From assembly GCA_038502055.1 (NCBI GenBank), contig JAXRKN010000039.1, forward strand, positions 3,410,001 to 3,474,000: a stretch of 64,000 nt of DNA, given 5' to 3'. Under the pieces are notes generated by a model. It was not told where the DNA came from and searched no databases. It was given only the letters and a program-made list of their open reading frames with translations. This stretch comes from Tanytarsus gracilentus (Eukaryota > Arthropoda > Insecta > Diptera > Chironomidae). This document shows positions 51,231 through 61,403 of this stretch, one piece after another; positions within the stretch are counted from its first letter, which is position 1; each line of letters begins with the position of its first letter. The position numbers and the translations under genes were made by a program.

Positions 51231-54200
51231 CTTACGATTAACTGGTAGATGCTTAAAAATTAATTTTATACTTCTTTAGTCTTTTAAAACACTGAATATC
51301 GTTGAAATTAATTTAAATTAGTTTTGTTTACAGAGTTTTTTTGTGAGATATTTTTGTGAGAGAATATTGAGAGAGAATATTTTACTAGTCCGAACGATTT
51401 TTATCCGATCAGAGAATTCTCTCATAGTCCGATCACAAGGATAATAGATGATTGGTTTTTGAACATTAATTAGGAGCTTAAGAATAATTTTAGAGTTTTA
51501 AGAATTTTAGGATTTTTGATCCTGGATTGAAAAGGAAATTAATTGAAACTTTCGAAATTAATCAGGGGGTGGAGTTAGAAAGAGAATTTTGATAAGTTTG
51601 GTGAATATTTCCAAAGAGGTTAGGATTTAATTTTAAAGATTTTATGATCTTTTGTAATTTTTTTAAAACAATTCACGCAAATATTGTGCAAAATTTTAAA
51701 AATACCGGTTTCAAAAAATTGCACGTTTATGAATTTTGAACAGTTTTGAAATTATAATTTTTTAAATTTTTTATATTTTAAGATTCATTCACCAATTACG
51801 AATTAATTTTCCCTAAAAAATTCCAAAAATTCCGTTTCAACTCTTTAAATATCGCAAAAAAAGAATTTTTTAAGTTAAACATGTTCGAATTAAAAATCGC
51901 ATAAAAAATGAGAACTTTACCAACACACATAAAAATTCTCAAATAAGAGAATTGAGAGTCAAACTCGCTCTCTTTTTTCAACGAAAGCTTTTGGCAATTT
52001 TCACGACATCAGAAATTTTATAACGAAAATATCACAGATTGCGATCGATATTTTTATGATATTCAATTGCAAAAATTTAATTCGATGCCTAATTTTTAAT
52101 TTTTCGAATAGAAATTTGGAGTGCAATGAAAATTTCAGCTAGAAATGAGCGTTAAAAATTTTAACGTCTTAAAAAACTGTAAAAACTCTATGATAATTTA
52201 AAATTTTAAGAACATTTAATAAATTTTACGCGATCTAACAACAATAAAAATATTATTTACAATCTATTGCACAAAATTGTAAAACATTTTCAAATCTTTC
52301 TCCATGCACACGATCGATATCGATCGAAATTTCTCATTTGTAAATTAGATATTTCACTTCTTGTGTGAAGCTTTCACCAATACATGAAAAAGGCTAAAAA
52401 TAACATTTTCAATGATTCTCAATTTCAAAATGTCGACTTTTATTTCAAAGAAAATCTCCCACATGCATCATCGCTGGCATTATAGAAATTAAAGATTTAT
52501 TTAATTTCGTGATTAAAATTAATTTTAGAATAATTTAATGTACCATAAATGAGATGAAAGTTGGCAAAAATTGCAATTAAAAAAGTGAAATTTTTATTGC
52601 ATGAAAAACAACAAAAATAATTCCCATCAAAAAGCTTCATTCACGAATATACTCAACCGAGTTGTTGATTTCTACAATACACAATATACATTTTTTGAGG
52701 CAACTGTACTTCGTCTCTGTTACGTGTTCATAAAGAGCTCACAGCTCGCACACATTAACATCCTCCTATGTGAAATCGGTATTCGATGTAGGAAATTTTT
52801 AATGAATTTCATATAATTCTGTAAAATTTAGTCGGATGATCATGAGGGAAAATTTACAATTATATTTTTAATAAATATTTTCAATCGTACAATTTTCATA
52901 TAAATGTTTGCTCTTTCTCGCAGCCACTCATCATTCTCGATATTGAGTTTTATATTGAGGGAAAAACTGTTCAAACTCTTTCATTATTTTTTTGCGGTGA
53001 CTGTACTTTTTTCTCTGCTTTTGTTATGTGTAGGCTCACATTATTTTTTTGCTGTTGCTCTTCATTTAAAAAAAAATAAAATTTACATAAGCAGCAAAAA
53101 ATAAATAATGTGAAGTCGACGTGAATAAATGCGGCATGCAATTTTTTATGCTTTTAGATTTTTTTTTACAAAAAAAAAAGTTTAATAAAAATCAAAGAAT
53201 CGTATAAAATTCAGAAAGTATTTAAATTTTTTAAGGTCTTTTAAATTTTATTGACTGTCGAAATTTAGGTCCTGTGCACAGGTGTGTTTAAATTTTTTGA
53301 AAAACTTAAATAAATAAGGGAACAAAATTAAAATTATTTTAAAACATTTAAAAACCAAAAGTTATCTCAATTTAATAACTCAGACTTTTTTTGCAAACAT
53401 TTCCTAGCTATTAAAAATAGAAAATTCTTTTTACGCTTCATTGGGTTTAAAGTTTCTGTACATTTGAGGCATGTTCTCTCTTTTTTCTTTGTGATGAATG
53501 AAATTCTTTTGTGCATTATTCACTTCCTTAGAGCACTTTTTATCATGTCTCGTGCTCACTTGTGAACAAAATATTTTGAGTTGGATGAGGTAGAATTATT
53601 ATTAACGTGCATGTAAATGAAAGAAATATTTTTAGCTTTTTAGTGTGCAATTAGAGCGATTGAGATTTTTGTTTCGCAAAAAAAGAAGATTGAGCTTCAT
53701 GAGATAATTGATGATCGATGTCTAAGCAAATTAAAGGGCTTCACAAATTACTATAAAATGTGGAAGTTAAAAAAATTAAATTAAAATCGAGTTTAGTCAA
53801 ATAAAGTTGATTTAGACTTCAAAATTTGTGCTAATGTCAATGACCACAAGAAAACTCAGTTCTGAAATATTATTTTCAGTAAGTCTAAGATTTAAATGTC
53901 TGAACTTAATTAATCTCGGTTTATATCAAAAATATTATTTCACCATAAATTGCTTTAAATGACAATTTTTTTAACAAAATGTAATATTTTTCAATAAACA
54001 ATTCAAAATGACTAAGAAGGGATTTTTTGGAAATTCGACGCAAGTATCACATGAATGTTTAATGATGCATCCATATTCGACTGTGGTGACTCAGTTGCTT
54101 TACTTCCATTTTCTAAGAACGCTCCGACGATTTTATTTGTTGTACGGTTATTAAAGACGGTGATGTTATTCATGGAACAAAAGTGTGCAATTGTTTAGTT

Positions 54201-54584
54201 GAAATTTTTATCAAATTTTTTAAAACAAATACCTGAAGCCTTTCAGAAAAACATAATGAAAAATTTTAAATAATTTTTATTTCTAAGCCATGATTAAGAA
54301 ATTTAGAGAATTCAAAAAGCAAATTATGATGAAATTTTAAAAGCTATAAAATCGTCGTTATTTATTAATTATGACGAAGGCATTTATCACTACTGAAATA
54401 AATTAACGCCCGCATTTTTGAGTAATTTTTCTTGGAACAAAATTTCGCATATACTTTTTCCCTTTTGATTTGATAAACGTCAATAAATGACACTTGATAA
54501 TTTTTTTAATGACACGCAAACTTTTAAAAATTGAATTAAAAATAGAATGAATGATATCACATTATAAGAATGAAAAAGTTTCAA
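51231..54584. other. AT-rich intergenic stretch
   Basis: Only short chance frames are seen. Two perfect palindromes stand out: CGATCGATATCGATCG at 52311-52326 (contains TATCGAT, DREF-like) and CCTGTGCACAGG at 53271-53282. No RNA gene was recognised. Confidence 0.6.
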
Positions 54585-55489
54585 AACCCACACGTGGGTG
54601 TTGCCGCGTAACCCATTGTAAAGATAGTATTGAAAATGTAACATGGAAGTCTATTAAGAAGCCAAAAGTGAAGCCTAATGGAAAATATTTTTTGGAAAGC
54701 TGAAAGGGAAGCATAAGGAAATTTTTTTTTTGGGAAAGTTATTTGCCACTATGTTCCATTTTCGACTGTTTTCCATTATGTTTTGTTTTCCAATGTGCAT
54801 CATTATTTCTATTTGGCTCAATTTTTCATTTCCTATTGTGTTTCATTTTCCACCATGTTCCATTTTCCATTGTGTTCCATTTTCCATTATCACCATTTTC
54901 CATTGTGTTCCATTTTCCACTATGTTCCACCATGTTTCATTTTCCACAGTGTTCCATTCTCCACCATGTTCCATTTTCCACTATGTTCCATTTTCCACCA
55001 TGTTTCATTTTCCACAGTGTTCCATTTTCCACTATGTTCCATTTTCCACTGTGTTCCACTTTCTACTGTGTTTCATTTTCCACAGTGTTCCATTTTTAAC
55101 CATGTTTCATTTTCCCCTGTGTTCCATTTTCTACTGTGTTCCACTTTCCACTGTGTTTCATTTTCCACAATGTTCCATTTCCACAGTATTCCATTTTCAG
55201 ATCCATGCCAATCGATTCCTGGTCCAATCCCGAAATCAACGATACCCATGAAGCCATATAAGAGAAAATTTGTATGAAAAGTGGACATTATGGCGGTCCA
55301 TGGCACGACCTGTGGTCATGACCCAAAAAATTCCTAAAATGGGCTAATATAGACCCCAAGACCTATCATTTGGCGAAAACCCGAAGTCTCTAGCTGGTCC
55401 AGGGGCCGAGATCTCACTGGAACAGACAGACAGACAGACAGACGGAATCACGAGCATATAAGCGTTACCACACCTTGTGTGGGTTACGC
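54585..55489 (-). mobile_element. HINE / DINE-1-like element, copy B
   Basis: Read on the - strand, the 5' end (55489) carries GCGTAACCCACAC. The 3' end carries GGGTTACGC (54606-54614 on -) and GTGTGGGTT (54585-54593 on -), so the ends are inverted repeats. A perfect hairpin ACCCAC-AC-GTGGGT (54586-54599) marks the 3' end, as in Helentron-type elements. After the 5' end come a (GTCT)n microsatellite (55423-55443) and a block of about 130 bp. The core TTTTCATACAAATTTTCTC then continues to CTTCATGGGTATCGTTGA (55240-55287), nearly identical to copy A at 2361-2410. A 17-bp minisatellite fills the rest. There is no coding capacity. Confidence 0.68.
54748..55196. repeat. 17-bp minisatellite, about 25 copies
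   Basis: The unit is GTTCCATTTTCCACTAT with scattered substitutions (TTTCATTTTCCACAGT and the like). Because 17 is not a multiple of three, all three + frames stay open and give spurious repetitive proteins of 118-173 residues. It occupies the central-repeat slot of HINE copy B. Confidence 0.9.
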
Positions 55490-56026
55490 TAAAAAGTTTT
55501 TTATATAAAAGCCACGAAAGAAGAAGAAAAAATAATTTCGTGCGTCATCGAGTGAGTGAGTGAGAGAGAGAAAGTGGGGTACAAGCCAAGGACAGTGTGG
55601 TTCATAAATAGAAAATGATTGCCAACCGTTTTCGAGCTCTGCTCAAAATTATTTTCTCTCATTGTTTCTGTAATATTTTTTCTTGCTTTCTAGAAAGTGT
55701 TAAAAGATACGCGATAGCCAACTTTTAGGTCAGATTTAATTTACCTTTTCATATTGTTTTCTCTTCTTTTGTTCTTTATTTAATTAAAAGTAAATTTTCT
55801 ATGGTTGTTGTGAAGATTTTTTTTGAGTACCTGATGGAAGCTTTATAAAGTTGTTGAAAAAATATGCTAAAATTTTATTTTTACCTTTCTAAAGAAGATT
55901 TCCAATAATCTTCTTGTTTTTTAAAAACTTTTCTTTCCAATCTTTCCTACCTGAGTACTATTTATATCAATAAATTTTTCCACAACCAAATCAGTTCAAC
56001 ATCAATCGCCAACTCAGTAAGAAATC

Positions 56027-56527
56027 ATGACGTCAAACCCGGAAGTCAGCACTGTTGAAAATTCCAAACGAATGACAAGATCGCAGCTGAAAAGAATTCG
56101 CGAAGAAGATGAAGAAATTCAAGGTGATTCTAAAAAGCTGAAAGCTGAAACGCTCAACTTTAAACTATCATCGAGTTTATCATTAATCAGCATCACGAAA
56201 ACTGACAAAAATCCGGATTTATTTGAGATTATAAAAAGAATGAAATCGACTCAGGATGAAGTAAAGTCGTTAATTAAAAAATCTAAAAATAGAAATTTAA
56301 AAGAGACGAAAAATCATCGAAAGTTCATTAATGAAAATGATAGGAAACGAGAAGAACTTTGGGATCAACTAGAAGTGAGTCAAGGAAGTTATGTTGAAAA
56401 GCGAAATGCGTTGTGGAGTCTCCATCGAGAAATTCAAAACTTAAAAACTAATATTAAAGAAAACAGGGGAGAGGAAGTGTTAATTGAAGGATCACAAGTG
56501 ATTTTTACAGCCATCAATGAAGAGTAA
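56027..56527 (+). CDS. Hypothetical 166-residue nuclear-type protein
   Basis: A single-exon frame of unusually good quality for this window: ATG start, K/E-rich helical content and little low-complexity sequence. The N-terminus has basic clusters (KRMTRSQLKRIREE and KKLKAE) that could be nuclear signals. The middle and C-terminal part (DEVKSLIKKSKNRNLKETKN, then EKRNALWSLHREIQNLKTNI) looks like a coiled coil. AATAAA at 56547-56552 lies 20 bases after the stop, and a TCAGTT initiator-like site lies about 35 bases before the ATG. I do not recognise it, and no function is proposed. It is convergent with the CFAP210-like gene, 188 bp away. Confidence 0.65.
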   Translation: MTSNPEVSTVENSKRMTRSQLKRIREEDEEIQGDSKKLKAETLNFKLSSSLSLISITKTDKNPDLFEIIKRMKSTQDEVKSLIKKSKNRNLKETKNHRKFINENDRKREELWDQLEVSQGSYVEKRNALWSLHREIQNLKTNIKENRGEEVLIEGSQVIFTAINEE

Positions 56528-56715
56528 CGAAGATTTTTTGATGTAGAATAAATTTAAAAATAAAAAATTGTAAATATATTTTATAAAAAAGATTAAATTT
56601 TATTTTTTTCCTTTTAAGTTGAAAGTTTCAAAATATCCTAAAAGTTTTGAAAATTGCAATCAAATAATATAAAATTCAATATTTTTTTGCAGGTAAAATA
56701 AAATCGAGTACAAAA

Positions 56716-58331
56716 TTAAGTGTCCAAGAATTTTTTGCCTCTAAAAACATTTTCCATTTTTCGCTCGTCCCTTTCATACTTTAATCTCCTTTTGGACTTT
56801 CCTCGATCACTTTCAATTTTTTGGATTTCCATTTCAATTGGAACATTTGAAATTTCGTGTGGCCTCGTTCGCTTGGCGATGTCAATGCAGCGTCGATTTT
56901 TAAACTCTTTGATTGCCTGCATGATGGGCTTTATGGGTCGATTTTTCTTCGATGCATCATCAATCAGGTCTTTGGCATAATCGAAAAACTTTTTGTCGGT
57001 TGTGTCACGGTCGTAGTCGTCATTAAATCTCTTTTTGTCCTCAAGTTTTTCAATTCTTTGTTTTTGTCGAAGTTCCTCGGCGGCTGACTTGAAACCTTCA
57101 ACAGTTTCTCTAGTTTTCTTAGCTTGCGATTCTTTTCTCATTCGCATGTGCTCGAAAGAAATTTTGTCATTCATCACTCGGTTCTTAAAATATTCTTTAT
57201 CTTCTTCCTTCTTCTCTGTCATCCGTTTTGAGGCAGTCTGAAGGCTTTGACTGTAATCCTCGAGTCTTCCTTGCTTCAATTTTTCCTTCCGCTCGTGAGC
57301 TTTTACTTCTCGCTCGTCAAGAAGTTTTTCCTTCTCAAGGCGATTTTTCTCAATCAACTTTTGCTCTCGCTCGAGATTCTTAACTTCATCGATGTGACGC
57401 TCTAGAGCCATTTGTTGAAGTTTCACACCAAGCTTGAGGCGATCTATTTTGGCCTCTTTTTCCTTCTCTTTAATCATTTCTTTGATTGCATTTTTACCTG
57501 TAATAAAAATATAAAAATTGCGTTTTTAAAAATAATAAAATTTAACGGTAAAAAATTACCTTCGTTGTGAACTTTCACGAGAATTTCAATAACCTCATTT
57601 TCACGCTTAACACGATCTCTTTTCTGCTGTGCCATTAAAGTTGTTTGCACCTCATGTTGCCGCATAACTTCATGCATCTCCTCTCTCTTCTTTTTTACCG
57701 CTACTTTTTGCTCATCGCCATACTTGAAATGCTGCTCGATGATTTCCTTCTCGAGTTTAATTCTTTCCGCTTTTTCCGCATCGCGTCGCGATTTGCGCTC
57801 ATTAATCATATCGAGGAGTTCCTGTTTGTGTTGTTTGGCAATGTTGAAGGCATTCGAACGATGTTGCCAGCCATCGCTCAGCCATGAAACACTTTGTGCT
57901 TTGTCCATTTTATTTTTCAACTCAGTTTTGACTTTTTCTTCTTTCTTCTGTTCCGCTTGACATTCAAGTTGAACTTTGCGTCCGTAGAGATTTTCACTTA
58001 GAATTGCCGCACTTCGCAGCTCAATCGGACATTCCTTTATTTTACGTGTGCTAACGAACTTTTCAGCTTCTACAATCATCGCACGACGCTCCTCGGGTGT
58101 CGCATTTTTTATGGCTTCATAGCGTCGCTCTTCGTCGCTCAATTTACGATTTTCCCTTTTGAGTTCGAGTTGCTTTTTATTGTTTTCAGGCCATTTTGAC
58201 TTCATCGCGTCGGAAGCTTCTTTGAGGTATTTTAAGATTTCCTCTTCTTGATGTTGAGTGTCGTTGGATGGAATCCATTTGAGGATGTTATTAAAACGGG
58301 ACTCGCTTAAAATTAAATCTCTTCTGTTCAT
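56716..58331 (-). CDS. CFAP210: TPH-domain ciliary/flagellar coiled-coil protein, CFAP210 (CCDC173)-like
   Basis: Two exons, 58331-57560 and 57497-56716, give 517 residues. The protein is almost entirely helical and highly charged (long K/E/R runs), as in the trichohyalin-plectin-homology family. The block EERRAMIVEAEKFVSTRK followed by RSAAILSENLYGRKVQLE resembles the corresponding part of CFAP210, and human CFAP210 is of similar length (about 550). Family knowledge: CFAP210, CFAP45, CFAP53 and MNS1 are microtubule inner proteins of motile axonemes, so in a fly the likely sites are sperm tail and chordotonal cilia. CFAP45 is the main alternative. A GTTTCCAT half X-box lies about 75 bases upstream of the ATG. 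Confidence 0.75.
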
Positions 58332-58761
58332 TTTTTTCTTTCAATATTTCTTCAAAAAACTTGAGCATGTCAACGACTCAACGAAAAAAACTTTCACCCA
58401 TCGCCGTTTCCATAGATATGCGAATGAGTAATAGCATGACGACGCAAAATGAGTGTATAGTTGTTGTTGGGTCGCACACAGTTTGAGTTCCACATTAAAT
58501 TATTTTTTATCTCATCTGAAATTGAAAATGTAAAATGAGGGGAAAAATCTGTTCTATTGCGTCGTTTCGAGGTGCTTTATCGTCTTTCTTGTATGCTTCT
58601 GATTGTATTTTGTGTACGTGCGAAGGGGACACAAGAGAAAGGATTTGGAAACAATAAATCATGTTGTTGATGCAGGATGAATAAAAATTTAAATTCAATT
58701 CATATAGCGACTTTTTTCAATTTATTTTTCTCAAATTAAAATTTCATGATTACAATATTTT
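58332..58761. other. Spacer between FMO 3' end and CFAP210-like 5' end
   Basis: This holds the CFAP210-like promoter, with GTTTCCATAG at 58406-58415 as a possible RFX half-site. It also holds the FMO 3' UTR with TTTATT (AATAAA on -) at 58721-58726, 36 bases past the FMO stop. No gene is seen. Confidence 0.5.
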
Positions 58762-60066
58762 CTATTCAACTCTCACAAAAGTTTCATCGTCAACAATTCT
58801 GAAGACATCTTTTCTGAAATTTAACAAATCATCAAGAAACCTCAATGAACTCCAATTATGTAATTTCGTGATGACTGGCTTAAGCGGCTCAATCTCAGCA
58901 GTCGCTGCCAAATCATCGTAATATTTATTCTGAACAGGTCCCATCATGTGTGCTTGATGTTTCTTGTAGTTCTTCGAAAATCGTTCACTCATTTGACTCT
59001 CGAAGTCGTTCATCATTTCCTCTTTGTTTGGCATCTTTTTCCTACCTGTCATAAATTTGAGACAAAATCTCGCTTGCAAGTCAAACATTTGCATCGCACA
59101 AACGTAAAAAGGAAGTCCAATAAAGCCGAGTGAAGGTCGATTGATGCTTAGACAGTGTTTATAAAGGGGACGCACGTAATTATTATCACATGCTATTCCG
59201 CAATCAACTGATAAGAATGGAAAATTGTATTTGTAGCCTGTACAGTAGAAAATGACGGAGTAATCTTGAGAAGTTCCATCGGTAAAAATTACACCACTGT
59301 CCGTGAGTCGTTCAACGTCTGGTTTTTGGTCGACATTCAAATTGAATTCAGTTTTTGGCAATTCACTTAAGTGATGTGAGATAGTCACGCGCTCGGCTTT
59401 CTTTGAAATTTCATGAGCCAAGTCCATGCCACTTGGACCAGCTTTAATAAAATTATTAAATTTATGAAAGAAACGAATTAAATTTTTACCTCCAATAATC
59501 AACACACTTTCCCCTTTGAATTTGGCCGCATTTCGGTAGTCATGCGAATGAATTTGTTTGCCTTTGTAGATTTCACTTCCTTTATACTTTGGAATTAATG
59601 GCGTGTGATAATGTCCATTGCAAACGAGCACAGCATCAAAATTTAAAGTTTCATAGCTGTTTGAATTTAAATCCTTGACAATAACCTCCCAGCTATCATC
59701 AACTAATGGACGGACACGAATGACATGATGCTCAAATTTGATTTTATTTCGAAGGAGAAATTTATCGGCATATAAATTCAGAAATTTGAGCATGTCCTGG
59801 GAACTTATGTAGGATTTATTTTGAGGGGGTATTGGAAAGTCTGGTGCACCCATGACCTCTTTCGGGAGATTTGTAAACAAGCCTTCGTACATGCTCGAAT
59901 GAATGTCAATTCCATGTTTATCCTTGCCAGTTTTTTCATCAAACACCCAAGTGCCGCCAATTTTATCGGACTGCTCAAATGCAGTCACTTCGCAGCCAAA
60001 ATTAATTGCTTGCTTAATTGCTGTCAATCCAGCCGTTCCAGCACCTATAACGCACACGGTCTTCAT
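58762..60066 (-). CDS. Flavin-containing monooxygenase
   Basis: Two exons, 60066-59490 and 59441-58762, give 418 residues. The 48-bp intron (59489-59442) is a multiple of three and has no stop, so unspliced sequence would read straight through with 16 extra residues. Splicing restores GAGPSG, the NADPH-binding turn. Motifs: FAD-binding VIGAGTAGLTA at the N-terminus, the FMO identifying pattern as YKGKQIHSHDY (Y replaces the first F), GAGPSGMDLA, and YCTGYKYNFPFL. FMOs oxidise nucleophilic N or S atoms using FAD, NADPH and O2. Like other insect FMOs it is shorter than the mammalian enzymes, which have a hydrophobic C-terminal tail. I start at 60066 because an in-frame ATG at 60147 lies within the probable TATA box and its extra 27 residues are not FMO-like. 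Confidence 0.93.
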   Translation of the reverse strand: MKTVCVIGAGTAGLTAIKQAINFGCEVTAFEQSDKIGGTWVFDEKTGKDKHGIDIHSSMYEGLFTNLPKEVMGAPDFPIPPQNKSYISSQDMLKFLNLYADKFLLRNKIKFEHHVIRVRPLVDDSWEVIVKDLNSNSYETLNFDAVLVCNGHYHTPLIPKYKGSEIYKGKQIHSHDYRNAAKFKGESVLIIGGKNLIRFFHKFNNFIKAGPSGMDLAHEISKKAERVTISHHLSELPKTEFNLNVDQKPDVERLTDSGVIFTDGTSQDYSVIFYCTGYKYNFPFLSVDCGIACDNNYVRPLYKHCLSINRPSLGFIGLPFYVCAMQMFDLQARFCLKFMTGRKKMPNKEEMMNDFESQMSERFSKNYKKHQAHMMGPVQNKYYDDLAATAEIEPLKPVITKLHNWSSLRFLDDLLNFRKDVFRIVDDETFVRVE

Positions 60067-60117
60067 TGTTATTAATTTTACTGCTTGACACAACTGTTTT
60101 GAATAACTCAGAGATAC

Positions 60118-60152
60118 TGAACCGATTAATGACAAGTTCGAAATCATTTATA
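60118..60152 (-). promoter_or_regulatory. FMO core promoter: TATA box and initiator
   Basis: On the - strand TATAAA (60152-60147) is followed by TCAGT (60120-60116), with its A at 60118, an initiator of the fly type. The spacing, first T to A of 34 bases, is a little longer than the usual 30-31. This gives a 5' UTR of about 50 bases before the ATG at 60066. Confidence 0.5.
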
Positions 60153-61403
60153 GTCTCAGTTATTATCAACATGTGTGCATCGCGAAATATTTTTCAAAAA
60201 TGTGTGGGCTATGTTTAAAAATTTTATACACTTTATGACGTTAAGTATTTAAATTAAAAAGCTCGAAAAAGTAAACGACATAAAATTAAATCTGTTGATA
60301 AAAAATCTAACAGAACGTAACTTATAAAATATTCCTCATATAAATATATTAAGGAAATTGGACAATTACTACTTGCAAATTACGTTCAAAAATTCAAAAT
60401 TTAAGCTGATCAAAAAATACTTAAAGCTTTTCTAAAATTATTTAATTCAATTTTAAGTAAGAACATTTGATTTTTCAAATATAAAGTTATAAAATAAAAA
60501 TTGCGCTCTGAAACCTTTGGTTTGCATATTTTCAATGCCTTTTCATCTCACTCCCTGTAAATTACTTTATACAATTCTCATTTTAATTTGTTATCATGCC
60601 AATAAAATCACAAATAAGGCGAGAGATTTAATGATGTAAACATGTAAAACTGCACTGTGGATGTGTTGAATGAAATCATCGTGATAATGCACAACTTGCA
60701 TAATGCAAGCTCTCTTGGGGGGATTGAAATATTTAAACTTTACTTTGTACGTTTTTTAAATGTGCGATCTCATTTAATAATTTATGGGTAATTAATTAAA
60801 ATATGACGGATAACCAAAAATTGTGTAAAAAGCTAAACAGTTTAAAATCACGCGATGAGTGAAATAAAAAGTAGATTTATTTTTGCTAAATTTTGAGCTT
60901 TTGAATTTTAAACTCGCCTTACTCTTAATATTAACTCGCATTTTATCCTAAATTTTTAAAACCATCTTAAGTCAATTTTTATTGAATTCAAAAAACAATT
61001 CCTCACTCTCAAATCATCATATTTAATTGAATTAAAAAAAGTGACACTCTTTTTCTCTTTCTTTCTCTCTATTTTTCAATTTTTATCGATTGTGAGTGAC
61101 CTGAATTATGGCTCGAGGCAACAGCAGTTGGCATTCACTCTCGTGTGCATATTTTTGTGCTTCTGTGTGTTACATAAAAATTTAAAAAAATCGAGAATGG
61201 AAACGCGAAATCATTTTGGAGGTCAAGTGGTTTTTGTCCTCTTATGGATAAAAATTGAATTAATGGATGCAAGACTGTTTTAAATTTAAATAATTTCTTA
61301 ACTCAACTCTAATTTTATTTATTAAAAAATATTTAAGTTAATTTTTGCTTTAAAATATATTTTGATTTTTTTGTATCCTCGTTTATGAATTTAAATTTCG
61401 TTT
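60153..61403. other. Intergenic region upstream of FMO
   Basis: AT-rich. It contains the Nxf2-like 3' UTR (a TTTATT lies near 61314) and probably upstream control DNA of the FMO gene. No gene is recognised. Confidence 0.6.

Noticed and set aside
54730..55277. Three overlapping + frames of 118-173 residues rich in FHFPLCS
   Set aside because: A 17-bp repeat without stops opens all three frames. The peptides are the same repeat read in each frame.
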